This document shows, one piece after another, positions 1 to 31,377 of a stretch of DNA of 64,000 bases. Both the position numbers and the translations under genes were made by a program. This DNA is from Amorphochlora amoebiformis (lineage: Eukaryota; Cercozoa; Chlorarachniophyceae). Each line of letters opens with the position of its first letter. Within the stretch, counting starts at the first letter, position 1. The notes under the pieces were generated by a model. That model had not been told where the DNA came from. It made no database searches and saw only the letters and a program-made list of their open reading frames with translations. The DNA lies in contig BAAHQB010000367.1 of NCBI GenBank assembly GCA_054601695.1, forward strand, positions 62,001 through 126,000, in the 5' to 3' direction.

Positions 1-922
<922 letters not shown>

Positions 923-939
923 GTGATATTTGGTGGCAG

Positions 940-988
940 ATATGATGTTTGTGACCCAAAGGCCGTGATCAGCATCGCCACGCTCACC
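940..988 (+). CDS. candidate internal exon of an upstream gene
   Basis: A 49-nt stretch of non-repetitive sequence follows a GGCAG acceptor and ends at a possible GT donor at 989. Read with one leading base it gives [16 protein letters not shown]; continuing past the donor adds VLFNICPT. The composition is like an alpha-helical repeat protein, but no family is recognised. The surrounding (TA)n sequence has no coding character. It could join the candidate exon at 1767-1873, but no linking exon was found. Weak evidence. Confidence 0.25.
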
Positions 989-1068
989 GTCTTATTCAAT
1001 ATTTGCCCAACACCCTATAATATATATATATATATACATATATATTACATATATATATATATATGTAT

Positions 1069-1099
<31 letters not shown>

Positions 1100-1248
1100 G
1101 TTATATATATATGGTGGATGACCTGTTTGAGTGTGAATATGCCGTCCTCCCTCCTGAGAATGAACGTAACGAACCGTCAATTTACCTCACGACCTTGCCT
1201 CATCACCATCACTATCAGCGTAACCGTGCCCATGACCACGTCACAATC

Positions 1249-1716
1249 AGATCACCATCACCATCACCACCATCACCATCACCATCACCATCACCATCAC
1301 CATCACCATCAGCATGAGCATGAGCATGAGCATGAGCATGAGCATGAGCATCACCATGAGCATGAGCATGAGCATGAGCATGAGCATGAGCATGAACATG
1401 AGCATGAGCATGAGCATGAGCATGAGCATGAGCATGACCAGCATGAGCATGAGCATGAGCATGAGCATGAGCATGAGCATGAGCATGAGCATGAGCATGA
1501 GCATGAGCATGAGCATGAGCATGAGCATGAGCATGAGCATGAGCATGAGCATGAGCATGAGCATGAGCATGAGCATGAGCATGAGCATGACCAGCATGAG
1601 CATGAGCATGAGCATGAGCATGAACATGAGCATGAGCATGACCATGAGCATGAGCATGAGCATGACCAGCATGAGCATGAGCATGAGCATGAACATGAGC
1701 ATGAGTATGAGCATGG
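1249..1716 (+). repeat. CACCAT tract followed by (GAGCAT)n hexamer satellite
   Basis: About 60 nt of CATCAC trinucleotide-type repeat lead into roughly 65 copies of the hexamer GAGCAT (about 1313-1716), interrupted by ACCAGC and AACATG variants at 1438, 1589 and 1664. Because the unit is six bases, every frame stays open: plus strand gives His-Glu or Met-Ser runs, minus strand Met-Leu or Cys-Ser runs. The array sits just before a candidate exon and is most simply an intronic satellite. Confidence 0.9.
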
Positions 1717-1766
1717 ACATGGTTCCATCAAGTGTTTTCGTGTGTATATGTTGTTGTGGTTACCAG

Positions 1767-1873
1767 AAGAACATTGTTTCCGCCGTGGCCCACATGAGTC
1801 CAAACTTGGTCCCCACGATGAAAGACTCGGCAACCTTGACACACACACACACACATTCAATCACCTATGCAAG
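1767..1873 (+). CDS. candidate exon after the hexamer satellite
   Basis: A good acceptor (TTACCAG) precedes a frame reading KNIVSAVAHMSPNLVPTMKD, followed by SATL and a short CA-repeat-coded Thr-His run, then a donor at 1874 (GCAAG then GTACAT), phase 2. Varied codon use and ordinary amino-acid composition set it apart from the surrounding repeats. It may be from an ARM/HEAT-like protein, but this is only an impression. The CA run inside the exon is odd and may mean the true donor is earlier. Confidence 0.35.
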
Positions 1874-1921
1874 GTACATGTTTTTGTATTCTTACACACA
1901 AACACAAACACACACACACAC

Positions 1922-2262
<341 letters not shown>

Positions 2263-2344
2263 TACTATTACATGCTTGATACATGTATATAGATGCTGCA
2301 CATATTTGAGAATTTTCTTAGATGTTGCCGGCGTGTAACCAAAG

Positions 2345-2434
2345 ATGTTAAGCATTCCAAGCGATATGGTCGAAGCGTACGTGGTTCGTGTTATGAACGG
2401 CAAGGTCTTCCGCATTCCAACTCACGCTCGATAG
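2345..2434 (+). CDS. candidate terminal exon, unassigned
   Basis: Within a 230-nt non-repetitive island one frame reads MLSIPSDMVEAYVVRVMNGK then VFRIPTHAR and a TAG stop. The composition is protein-like and it could be the last exon of the plus-strand gene suggested at 940 and 1767. A competing frame, open from an acceptor at 2310, gives a basic CCRRVTKDVK-type sequence. No family is recognised and the acceptor is weak. Confidence 0.25.
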   Translation: MLSIPSDMVEAYVVRVMNGKVFRIPTHAR

Positions 2435-4326
<1,892 letters not shown>

Positions 4327-5124
4327 ATGGAGGAATCATGGATTCGATGGGTGATCATCGGGCTTGCTGGAACGTTCCTCATACACAGAATTTACAAGAT
4401 GCTCACAAGAAGACGAACTAGGTAAGACTACCTCTCACGTGCTTGTCAATGCCTCACGTGACGATTCATGTTTGTCACCTGATCAGTCATGCTTGTCACG
4501 TCATCATTCACGCTTGTCACGTGATGATTCATGCTTGTCACGTGATGATTCATGCTTGTCACGTGATGATTCATCATGGTTGTCATGCAATGCCTCCCAC
4601 GTGTCGAGTAATGGTTGTGATATTTGATATTCGAGTAATGGTTGTGATATTTGATATTGATTGGTTTAATGGTTGTTGGGTCAGATACATGGGTAGCAAG
4701 GATGGCAAGGGAAGGCGACATGGTATGCATTCACTTCTTCGATTTCGATGTGATGTGTTCGTTTTGGATGTGATGTGTTCGTTTTGGATGTGATGTGTTC
4801 GTTTTGGATGTGATGTGTTCGTTTTGGATGCGATGTGCTCGTTTAGTATGTGATGTTTTCGTTTTGGATGTGATGTAGATGTGATGTGAAAGTGATGTAG
4901 ATGTGATGTGAATGTGATGTAGATGTGATGTGAATGTGATGTAGATGTGATGTGAATGTGATGTAGATGTGATGTGAATGTGATGTAGATGTGATGTGAA
5001 TGTGATGTAGATGTGATGTGAATGTGATTTAGATGTGATGTGTCTGTGATGTGTGCGCTACTAACACGCACTCGTCTCGTCGGTTTTGCATGTACAATAT
5101 ACTAAACGTTTTGCACGCGCACAG

Positions 5125-5183
<59 letters not shown>

Positions 5184-5287
5184 TATTATATTTATGTACA
5201 TTATATATATATATACATATACATACATATACACATATTAATATATATAGTGACAGTATTGAAACGTAATATTAAATATATACATAT

Positions 5288-5384
<97 letters not shown>

Positions 5385-5488
5385 GTATATGGAATATATG
5401 TATGTGGAGACATATATGTACATGTGCATACGTATACATATAACAACATATATATATATATATATATTATGCAAAATATATTATACAT

Positions 5489-5561
<73 letters not shown>

Positions 5562-5567
5562 TGTATT

Positions 5568-5598
<31 letters not shown>

Positions 5599-5620
5599 AT
5601 ATATGTGTATATATGTTATT

Positions 5621-5689
<69 letters not shown>

Positions 5690-6278
5690 ATATAATGTAA
5701 CATATTGATCGAATATGAAGGTAAGGGCAAGATCGTGTTGAGTAACGGCGACTCATTCGAAGGAGAATTCAACAAAAACGTCTACCAAAAGGGAACCTAT
5801 CGCTACAAAAATGTATCACATGTGCCACATGTACCACGTGTACCATAACTCAAAACATAGCCATTGATGACACGCTCTCACTTAATCTTGACTCTCTTCG
5901 TCCATAAGTGCTCTTTTAGAGTTGCTCTTTTAGAGCATGTCACATGAGCCGCTGCAACGCAGTACGGCCGTGGTCTGTCTGTGATATCTCACGACTCTAA
6001 CAATTAAAGATTGTACCGTTTTGTTTGTGTTGTGTTGACAGGGCGGGTCATACACGGGCCCGTTCTCAGCCGCGGGCAAGCCGCACGGCACGGGGGTGGA
6101 GGTCTACAGTGATGGGCTAACGCGCTATGAGGGCATGTTTGAAAAGTAGGTTTATTTATCGGCTAAAGTATGAGTTGAAACCTTGTATGTTATGTACCTA
6201 ATGGGGTATGAGAACATAAATCAATACACATTTTTTATGGACACACGCACACATATATATGTAAACACATGTATGTGT

Positions 6279-6319
<41 letters not shown>

Positions 6320-6358
6320 ATTACATCTTTTTATATATATGTGTATGTATATATGACA

Positions 6359-6417
<59 letters not shown>

Positions 6418-6485
6418 ATGTGTAGATTTGATGTAATTCCATACAATGAGTATCATTGTATACACATAACCTGCTCGCCCTCGTC

Positions 6486-6535
<50 letters not shown>

Positions 6536-6589
6536 GTGTACGTTCACATACATGTACACAAATATTGTATGTATCTATATAATGTATGC

Positions 6590-6628
<39 letters not shown>

Positions 6629-6693
6629 CATATGTCAATTTTTTCCAATATATATATGCATATATTATATATATATATATATGTATATATATA

Positions 6694-6735
<42 letters not shown>

Positions 6736-6863
6736 TGGAGTTCGTCATGGAAAGGGTAAGTTGTTGTATAGGACAGGGGCAATGTACATAGGCAACTGGA
6801 AAAATGGACAAAAAGAAGGTGGTCACCAAACCCTATTATCAAAATATACACATATTTTATACA

Positions 6864-6894
<31 letters not shown>

Positions 6895-6899
6895 CATAT

Positions 6900-6939
<40 letters not shown>

Positions 6940-6966
6940 CTTGTAATATATATATATATACTTGTA

Positions 6967-6999
<33 letters not shown>

Positions 7000-7996
7000 A
7001 ATATTTATATATACATTATATTTATAACATTTGATATATAAATATAAATATTAAATTGTAAAAAGGGTTTGTTTGGCATAGAGGGTATGGTAGGAGGGTT
7101 TGTTTGGGCTAGAGGGTGGGAGTTGTGATACAATCTTTCGCTCATTGTGGTCACATGTTTACAAACCTAAGCTCATTGCCTTGTGCTGACATTTTTGACT
7201 CAAATCCTGTACTCATTGTGCTGACATTTTTGACTCAAATCCTGTACTCATTGGGCTCACACTCCTCAAATCCTGTGCTTATTATGGTGACATTCCTGTG
7301 CTTATTATGGTGACATTCATGTGCTTATTATGGTGACATTCCTGTGCTTATTATGGTGACATTCCTGTGCTTATTATGGTGACATTCATGTGGTTATTAT
7401 GGTGACATTCATGTGCTTATTATGGTGACATTCATGTGCTTATTATGGTGACATTTCTGTCCTCATGTGCTTATTATGGTTACATTTCTGTCCTCATGTG
7501 GTTATTATGGTGACATTTCTGTCCTCATGTGCTTATTGGTAGCACTTCTCAATCCTGTGCCTATTATGGTAGCACTTCTCAATCCTGCGCCTATTATGGT
7601 GACAATTCTCAAACCCTGTGGTTGTTATGGTAAAAGATCTCTCATCATGTGCTTATTATGCTCACATTTCTTAATTATGCTCACATTCCTTAATTATGCT
7701 CACGTTTCTAAATTATGCTCACATTTCTTAATTGATATACTGTTATGCTCACATTAAAGCTTGTTATTACTATTATGGTGACATTAATGGTTCAGTGTTG
7801 GGGTTGTGGTGATATTTTTCTGAAATGATGTATTTAGGCCGCGGTCGACACAAGAATGCGATTGGGGAGTACGTGGGGGAATTCGTTAAGGTAAAATACA
7901 GTTTTTGGGTATCAACATTCAAAATCTGGATGTATGCATATGTATCAATCAATGCGTGTCCGTATCTTACAACCAATGTGCATGTATACATATCTT

Positions 7997-8035
<39 letters not shown>

Positions 8036-9466
8036 GGTCTCCCTAAACCTGTGATGCCTTCATACGGCAAGAGATGGTTGACTACCAAAACCTCTAAGCG
8101 ATCAACACATCATATCATGTATCCATCTATCCATATATCCATATATCCATGTATCCATGTATCCATATATCCATTTATCCATATATCCATATATCCATAT
8201 ATCCATATATCCATATATCCATATATCCATATCCATATCCATATCCATATCACCCAGGACCTCTACTCCATCAACACATGATATCCATATCACCCAAGAC
8301 CTCTAAGCGATCAACACATCATATCATATATCCATATATCCATATATCCATATGTCCATATATCCATATATCCATATATCCATATATCCATACATCCATA
8401 TATCCATATCCATATCCATATCACCCAAGACCTCTACTCCATCAACACATGATATCCATATCACCCAAGACCTCTAAGCGATCAACACATCATATCATAT
8501 ATCCATATATCCATATATCCATATGTCCATGTATCCATATATCCATATATCCATATATCCATACATCCATATATCCATATCCATATCCATATCACCCAAG
8601 ACCTCTACTCCATCAACACATGATATCCATATCACCCAAGACCTCTAAGGGATCAACACATAATATCCATATCCTTATAAATATCCATATACATATCACC
8701 CAAGACCTCTACTCCCTCAAAACATCATATCCATAAGCATCATATCCATAAGCATCATATCCATAAGCATCATATCCATAAACATCATATCCATAAACAT
8801 CATATCCATAAGCATCATATCCATAAGCATCATATCCATAAGCATCATATCCATAAGCATCATATATCCATATCACCCAAAACATCATATCCATAAACAT
8901 GAGATATCCATATCACCCAAAACGTCTAGGGTGATACGGATATCACGTGATGATCGAGTAGAGGTATTGGGTGATATGATATGGATATGGATATATGGAT
9001 ATATGGATATATGAATATATGGATATATGGATATGATATGTTTATCGCTTAGAGGTTTTGGGTGATATGGATACGATGTGATGATCGAGTAGAGGTATTG
9101 GGTGATATGATATGGATATGGATATGACATAAATGTGATGTGTTGATAGGGAAAGCGGCATGGCAAGGGAACCATGAAATTCAACTCGGGGGACTTGACC
9201 AAATATCACGTAACCATATCACCTAACCATATTATCACTATCACGCAGCCAAACCATCATGTACTATTACTTAGCCATAGTATCACGTAACCACAATAGC
9301 ACGTAACCATAATAGCACGTAATCATATTCTCATAACTATACTATCACTATCACGTATGGTTAACACGCTATCACTGCCCCGTACCATAATGACACAAGC
9401 ATATCCATTAAAATATGCATTTGCGAGTATAAAACATATATTATGGCATCCATTATATATATGTGC

Positions 9467-9542
<76 letters not shown>

Positions 9543-9543
9543 C

Positions 9544-9578
<35 letters not shown>

Positions 9579-9651
9579 TGTATATATATATATATGTATA
9601 TATATATATGTAATATGTATGTAACGTAACTATATATGTATGTAAGTATGG

Positions 9652-9687
<36 letters not shown>

Positions 9688-10247
9688 CGTAGCCATCCAG
9701 CATATATACATATATGCAATGATGTACATGTTCTGTTTGAACGTATGAAGTTGATAGTCATGTGAGACTCATTGGTGTATTGTATGTAATCATGTAACAC
9801 ACATTGGTATGTTGTATGCAAACGGTAGCCACCTTGATAAAGGTTCTGTACGGTGAGCAGTAAGACACATTGGAGTATTGTATGTAATCACATAAGACAC
9901 ATTGGTATATTGTATGCAAACGGTAGCCATCTCGATAGAGGTTCTGCACGGTGATCAGTAATCATCAGACTTTCACTGGGATAGGATGTTCATGCAACCA
10001 TGATGTAAGGGTGTTAAACTCATGTCTTCATTGGTGACAGTGTAACGGTAGTAACGGTATTGGTGACAGGTGATCGTGTTGACATGGTGCCTTGGTAACG
10101 GTATTGGTGGGTTGGTAACGATGTTAACGTGATGTCTGGATTGGTTATAGGGAAGATGGAAAGAAGGCAAGTGGTCAGGAAAAGGCACTTTGTACTTCAC
10201 CAACGGGGGGATGTAATATAATTCATTCGCACTTATATATGTATACA

Positions 10248-10316
<69 letters not shown>

Positions 10317-10494
10317 GTAAGCATATTATCATACCTTATTTACAAAATTTACATATAATTCTAATTTTTACATGTATACATACATATGTACAAACACACG
10401 TATCTATAGAAATATGTGATGTATACATATGCCATATATATAGTATACATATATATATATATGTATATATAATATATATATATACACACATATA

Positions 10495-10536
<42 letters not shown>

Positions 10537-10980
10537 TGCATATGAATATATACATACACACGCACACATATATATATATATATATATATGTATACATATA
10601 CAAAATATTAATAAAAATAAATATATCATTGCATGTAAAATAGGTGGGAAGGCATGTTCGTGGACAACGTCCAACACGGCGAGGGTGTATTCACATCAGA
10701 AACCGGCAGAAAGGTTACAAACACTCGAAACCATTTTGCTCGTAGCATACTTCAGATGCTACAAAACCGCAACACACATCAAATCACGAAAACATCTAAA
10801 GGAACTCTTCAATTTGTATGAAACTAATTGTAAATGTTAATTTAGGACATTCATGTTTACGACCACGGCCGCGTCGTCAAAGTGACGATGGGGGAGGTGG
10901 AGGATTCGGGCTCGGGATCGGTGTCTGGATCGGGGTCTGGGCCTGGCAATAGCAACGACAGCAAGGGGCAAGAGTTATAG
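4327..10980 (+). CDS. membrane-anchored MORN-repeat protein, 10 exons, 263 aa
   Basis: Ten exons join with matching phases: 4327-4421, 4685-4722, 5721-5812, 6042-6145, 6736-6818, 7838-7890, 9150-9209, 10151-10212, 10644-10713, 10846-10980. Every junction is GT..AG and the sum is exactly 264 codons. Exon 1 starts [20 protein letters not shown], giving one short N-terminal membrane segment (about residues 6-20) followed by a basic RRRTR stretch. The rest is about eight MORN repeats of the YxGxxxxGxxHGxG type, for example YEGMFENGVRHGKG, YVGEFVKGKRHGKG and [14 protein letters not shown]. The tail is Ser-Gly rich. MORN proteins commonly bind membranes, lipids or scaffolds; no catalytic domain is attached, so a tethering or scaffold role is inferred. 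Introns are packed with tandem repeats. An upstream non-coding exon cannot be excluded. Confidence 0.88.
4441..5060 (+). repeat. three successive minisatellites in MORN introns 1 and 2
   Basis: About six copies of a 21-mer around TGTCACGTGATGATTCATGC lie at 4441-4585 in intron 1. In intron 2, about six copies of a 20-mer (GATGTGTTCGTTTTGGATGT) at 4745-4870 are followed by about eight copies of a 22-mer built from GATGTAGATGTGATGTGAA at 4870-5055. The small exon 4685-4722 sits between the first two arrays. Confidence 0.9.
5128..5696. repeat. (TA)n tracts in MORN intron 2
   Basis: Long TA runs at 5128-5178, 5291-5370, 5488-5560 and 5619-5683. They end about 25 nt before the acceptor of exon 3. 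Confidence 0.9.
7255..7760 (+). repeat. 24-mer and 18-mer minisatellites in MORN intron 5
   Basis: At least ten copies of a 24-mer of the form TGCTTATTATGGTGACATTC plus a short tail cover 7262-7620. A related 18-mer, TTATGCTCACATTTCTTAA, covers 7655-7755. The shared TTATG core suggests one array evolved from the other. Confidence 0.88.
8088..9125. repeat. TCCATATA minisatellite with inverted higher-order units, MORN intron 6
   Basis: Runs of TCCATATA are punctuated by a longer module with CACCCAAGACCTCTAAGCGA. The module recurs at about 8092, 8300, 8470 and 8640, so the later copies are about 170 nt apart. A 15-mer array (AAGCATCATATCCAT) covers 8745-8850. From about 8925 to 9120 the same modules run in the opposite direction (TCGCTTAGAGGTTTTGGGTG), so the intron could fold into a large hairpin. 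Confidence 0.85.
9765..9962 (+). repeat. two-copy ~100-nt direct repeat, MORN intron 7
   Basis: The block from CACATTGGTGTATTGTATGT through GGTTCTGTACGGTGAGCAGT is repeated with a few changes starting near 9867. It has no coding content. Confidence 0.8.
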
Positions 10981-11933
10981 TTATGCTGATTGACTTGGCA
11001 GGAACACCGCAAGACTAGCAAAAGCCCGGTGTCTAAGGCTATATATCTAGTATATATAGCTAGGGGATAGGCTGTTCAACTGTGGCCGGCGCAGGTCTTC
11101 AAGACGCGTAACGCGATGTACTTCGTAATCCAAATTTTGTTAATTAGCCTACTTAGCAGTATCTCTAGATCTTGCCGCGGTGGCCTTCAAATCGATCATC
11201 ATCATCATTATTACAACTAAATGATCACGGCAGGTATCCGTCCGGAGCTCGGTTAATATACTAGATATATAACAACTAGATATAGCCCCAGTTTCCATCG
11301 ACTCAGCCTTCATCAGCCTATTACTCTAGTTACTAACTAGTTCTAGTAGTTCTAGGCCTACTCTAGTACTACTTACTCTCCGTTTTGTACTTAGTAGCTG
11401 TGCATCGACTCGGAGTTCAAGTCGAGTACCAGTCTATTCGATGTACTACTACTACTAGCTGTGGTACCTACTGACTGTGTAGTTGGGTCGGATATACGAG
11501 ATTCATGTGTATTCCAAAAGTACAGCTTACAATGTTATTATGTAGATAGTTTAGATAGTGTAGTAGCTAGCTACGTATACGTGTACAATGCTAGGACTAA
11601 ACTCAACAGTATGAGTCTTTACATATATATATACGGCATCAAGATACGTACGAACGAGTATGCCTATGTATGTGGTGAGTCATGATTAGTACGACATTTA
11701 TGTACTAGATGTATACGTACGTACGTACGCACGCACACCAATGATGTTTGCACGCATGTTCAAACATCTCCATGGTACGTACATACTAGACATACCGACT
11801 ACAGCTGTATGACCTAGAGCCCTACGTGTAGGTACCGTACCAGAGATACCCCCTGCCCTACATCTAGTACGTGTCTAAAATTGTAATTGTTATCCAGTAG
11901 TCACTGAAGTTTCATTATCATAGTGTATACTAG

Positions 11934-11982
<49 letters not shown>

Positions 11983-12329
11983 TCTATTTACAATACATTG
12001 TGATGTATTTAGATATTGTCAGAGGTTGAGTTATGAGTGTAATGTAATCTTGTTGATATATTGTAGCGAGTAACGATGATGACGTGGTCTAGATGCTTAT
12101 CATGCTTGGCTTCAGGTCTGGATGATATGCTCTAGATGCTTATCATGCTTGGCTTCAGGTCTGGATGATATGCCTGGTTTCAAATCTGGATGATATGCCT
12201 TGCTAAATATATGTTATATATATATATATATATATTCGCATATATATACCATACTAATATATGTAATATATATATATATATATATATGTATATAAATATA
12301 TGTTTTTTTAGTTATATGTATCTATATCT

Positions 12330-12384
<55 letters not shown>

Positions 12385-12462
12385 ATATATGTATGTATAT
12401 ATATCATTCGCATATATATATCATAGTATACACTATGATATGTATGTTATATATATATATAT

Positions 12463-12493
<31 letters not shown>

Positions 12494-12521
12494 CTATGAT
12501 ATACAACTATATATATATATA

Positions 12522-12579
<58 letters not shown>

Positions 12580-12584
12580 GTATG

Positions 12585-12655
<71 letters not shown>

Positions 12656-13687
12656 AAATAATATATATAACATACGTGAAGTTCATATAGTGTGCGGTAG
12701 TAGATGCAGCATTGTCGATTCTCATCATCATCATCGCTGACATTTTTCTCTACATGTACTTCTTTCGATATTAGCTAGGTGTTACGTACGTGCACATGTT
12801 CGCATGCGCAAGCGATGATATGCACAGATATGATAACTGTGATCAGACATTCACATCTCCGCAAGTTCTGTGGGACCAGCCTGTGATATACCCTCAAGAA
12901 GAAAGCAAACCTTTGAAGGCCCTAGCGAGTGTATAGTTATTCACGTTGAGCTCCAAATAGAAGACATTGAGAGATAGAAGGAGGAAATCGGACAAGATAG
13001 ACAGACGGATGGAGAGAGAGGGAGAACAAGGATGAGAGGAAGAGAGAGGAGGTGAGAGGAGGTGGAGATTCAGATGGCCTGTTGGTGTTGTTGAATGATG
13101 ACGTTAAAATAGACCGACCGATGACTGAAAAAGACTTATCAATTGGAAATTAAAACAAGAAATTGAGAGAATACTATAGAGAGTGCATGTGCACATTTTT
13201 ATTACAACCTAATACCCTCAAAACCCCAACCTAACCATAAGCCGACACCCTAGCTTTGTCCCACTTGGCTACGTATCCTATCTTAGTTTGCATATATACA
13301 CACACAATATATAAGATTATATATCTAAAAATAATTTTTTTTGTGTTTTATATTAGCGCAATATACTATGCATATATAGTATTAGATACATAAATATGTA
13401 CACATATTAATATTCGCGCAAATGTGTATTTTTTGACGGACAGTAATTGTACGATTAACACAATTAGTTAGTGGTAAATGTGCTTAGTAGCTAGCAGATA
13501 TGTAGCTGATATGTACAGGTATGGGTTGTAATATTATAGCATCTGCAATATCAGTAGCATGAATGAATGATAGATAGTATAGTAGTGATATTGTAGATAC
13601 TAGTAATAGCGATACACTCAAGGCTAGATTATGCTCAACAATTATTAATTGCATGTCATACTTAACGATAAAACTATAACTTGGCTA

Positions 13688-13742
<55 letters not shown>

Positions 13743-13764
13743 TATTGCAGTATATATATGTCAA

Positions 13765-13795
<31 letters not shown>

Positions 13796-13797
13796 CA

Positions 13798-13873
<76 letters not shown>

Positions 13874-13950
13874 AGTCTTCTTATGTTCGATGCTACTGCA
13901 TTGGGACACCAGTATCGCCCCAGTGTTACGTTTCAGCGTCGAATTCGTGC
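10981..13950. other. spacer, partly CTAG-rich, no confident gene
   Basis: After the MORN stop the sequence is unusually rich in CTAG, ACTAG and TAGCTAG words (about 11,040-11,900 and again 13,480-13,640). (TA)n blocks lie at 11,939-11,972, 12,340-12,380 and 12,440-12,655. Other content: a 36-mer repeated at 12,085-12,200, a short GA-rich stretch at 12,960-13,065 and TA plus CT/CA tracts at 13,690-13,870. Open frames such as 11,461-11,685 lack splice or family support. Confidence 0.6.
12085..12200 (+). repeat. 36-mer tandem repeat, about 2.5 copies
   Basis: The unit contains GCTTATCATGCTTGGCTTCA followed by GGTCTGGATGATATGC. Two full copies are followed by a shortened third. Confidence 0.85.
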
Positions 13951-13978
13951 TAAGGCCGACCAAATTGGAATGATATAC

Positions 13979-14380
13979 CTTTGACGCTCAATTCATCGTA
14001 GCCGTCGAATGAGAGTGTCTTCAATTGAAGTTGTTGGAGGAGAGTCTTTAATTGAGTTTGCAGACTGTTTTCCGACGATCTGACTAATAAAGCCCTGGAA
14101 AATTTTCGAATTCGCAGAAAACGTTTCGCATTGCGATCGCAGCACGGTACATCAACATCATACATCAACATCATACATCAACATCATAATACATCAACAT
14201 CATACATCAACATCATCATACATCAACATGTTAGATAAACATGTCACATATATAAACATGTTATATTAACATGTTACATAAACTTGTTACACTTGTTACA
14301 TAAACATGTTACATAAACATGTTACATAAAACATGTTACATCTCGCTTTGCCAAGGTATATTTATATTCATTCATCACAC

Positions 14381-14415
<35 letters not shown>

Positions 14416-14844
14416 TTCCATAGATACACACACACACATATGTGTATATATATGTATATGTATATGTATATATATATATATATACATGTGCGTGTGTTTA
14501 CAGATATGCAGTTGTGTAAACATAGCGCTGATTGGTTTGGGTTGGGGTTATGGATTTCTTTGATTTGGGGATATAGATTGCTTTGGCTTGGGATTGGGCT
14601 TGGGCTTCGGCTTTGGTGTTGGGGTTGGCCCCGACTTGAGAAGGCAAGATTATACGTACAGATCACCGGTACGGAGCGTGAAGCCTGAAAATCGCCTTCA
14701 CTTTCCCCAGCTCTATGAGCTGCTTAACGGTCTTGGATTGCTCTTCATTGGCATGGCACTGGTACAATGGCGACCTGAGGAAGTATTTCTGCGGTGGTTG
14801 CGGGGGCTCACCGTGATGGGTTACAATTGAACCGCCTGTTGGCA
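13979..14844 (-). CDS. two phase-matched minus-strand exons, oxidoreductase-like impression
   Basis: On the minus strand an acceptor (ATATTTCAG) opens an exon at 14844-14667 with a donor at GTGATC. It begins with the end of a Val codon then [14 protein letters not shown] and ends [20 protein letters not shown] plus FRLHAPYR. The Gly-Gly turn, the charged helix and the LIELGKVK motif resemble the C-terminal half of medium-chain zinc-type or quinone oxidoreductases. This is family knowledge applied by eye. It ends in phase 2 and fits an exon at 14094-13979 (reads [20 protein letters not shown] onward, then GT donor). The upstream part of such a gene would have to overlap the glycosyltransferase gene that starts at 15026, so it may be a fragment. 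The plus strand of the larger exon is also open. Confidence 0.35.
14147..14345 (+). repeat. CATCAACATCATA and AACATGTTACAT tandem repeats
   Basis: About six imperfect copies of CATACATCAACAT at 14,147-14,230 are followed by about seven copies of a 12-mer containing the palindrome ACATGT at 14,225-14,345. They lie between the two candidate minus-strand exons. Confidence 0.85.
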
Positions 14845-15025
14845 CTGAAATATTTTGAAGCCAAGTTCGAGTTCGCGTGGAGTACATGTACATACATCTT
14901 AGGACACGCTGAGGACAGTCGTCTGCATGGGAGTTGTAAGCCAGCCTTTTTCACACGCCCTCATGTCACCCGGAAGTCACAAACTGTTCAGAAACGTGAC
15001 ACATCCCCCTGTACCGCTGACGCCG

Positions 15026-30254
<15,229 letters not shown>

Positions 30255-31053
30255 TATTCACTTTTTGTAGCTATATATATTCCAGACGTTTAATGCTATT
30301 CCTAGACCATCTTTAGATCATGACAAGTCCGAGTTTACAGATTTATGAATTTTCTGAATTCACCAACTAGATCCGCCGAAACGATTATAGTCCAGGCTAC
30401 TCTCTTAATATATCAGCGTGGTATATCTACTAGATCTAGTATATATTCTTAGTTATACTATTTACTAGATTTAGCTAGTATCACCGAGGCTTTACACATA
30501 CTAGACATAGAAACGCTGGGTCCGAGGCTCATGGTCTATGAATCCTGAAACATTTTCTAGATTCTAGAGATTCTCCAGAGATGCTTTTACGGTTAATGTC
30601 TATCTAGAATGTCTAGACAGAGCAGGGGAGCTACATCAGCGGCTATATATCTAGTATATGTTCCTGATGTAGAATCGAGATTTTAAAATATTGCATAACT
30701 CGTAATATTTTGAATTAGAACTTAATTAGCATTAAATAACTCCCAGCCAATATTATGCGTGTGTTTTCAGCAGACTCTACTAGCTAGTAGAGACTTTTGA
30801 GGCCCGCCCATCCCGAAGCAACAACCGTAACTCCTACAGTACCGTTCAATTCGCAACGCATGGCCGGTACATGTGCCACAAGATCAACATATATAAATGC
30901 AAAGTACTTTTACTGATGCAACCTAAGTTACGTAAGTCGTTATTGTGAAAGAAATATTTATCTATAAATTTGAAATGTGCACATGTATAAAAATGAATCT
31001 AAAGATACGGTGTATATGTATTAAATAAATAACATAGATATATATAAATAATG

Positions 31054-31109
<56 letters not shown>

Positions 31110-31125
31110 TTATATGTGTAACAGT

Positions 31126-31179
<54 letters not shown>

Positions 31180-31329
31180 GTACACACACATTAGATAAAA
31201 TCTACATACATGATATATGAGATATTATATATTTTCATAATCTACATACACACACACACATACATATACGCAAATTTGGCAAATACGTTCGCTGTATGCA
31301 CACATATGTACGCATGCATAGCCTCGGAA

Positions 31330-31377
<48 letters not shown>

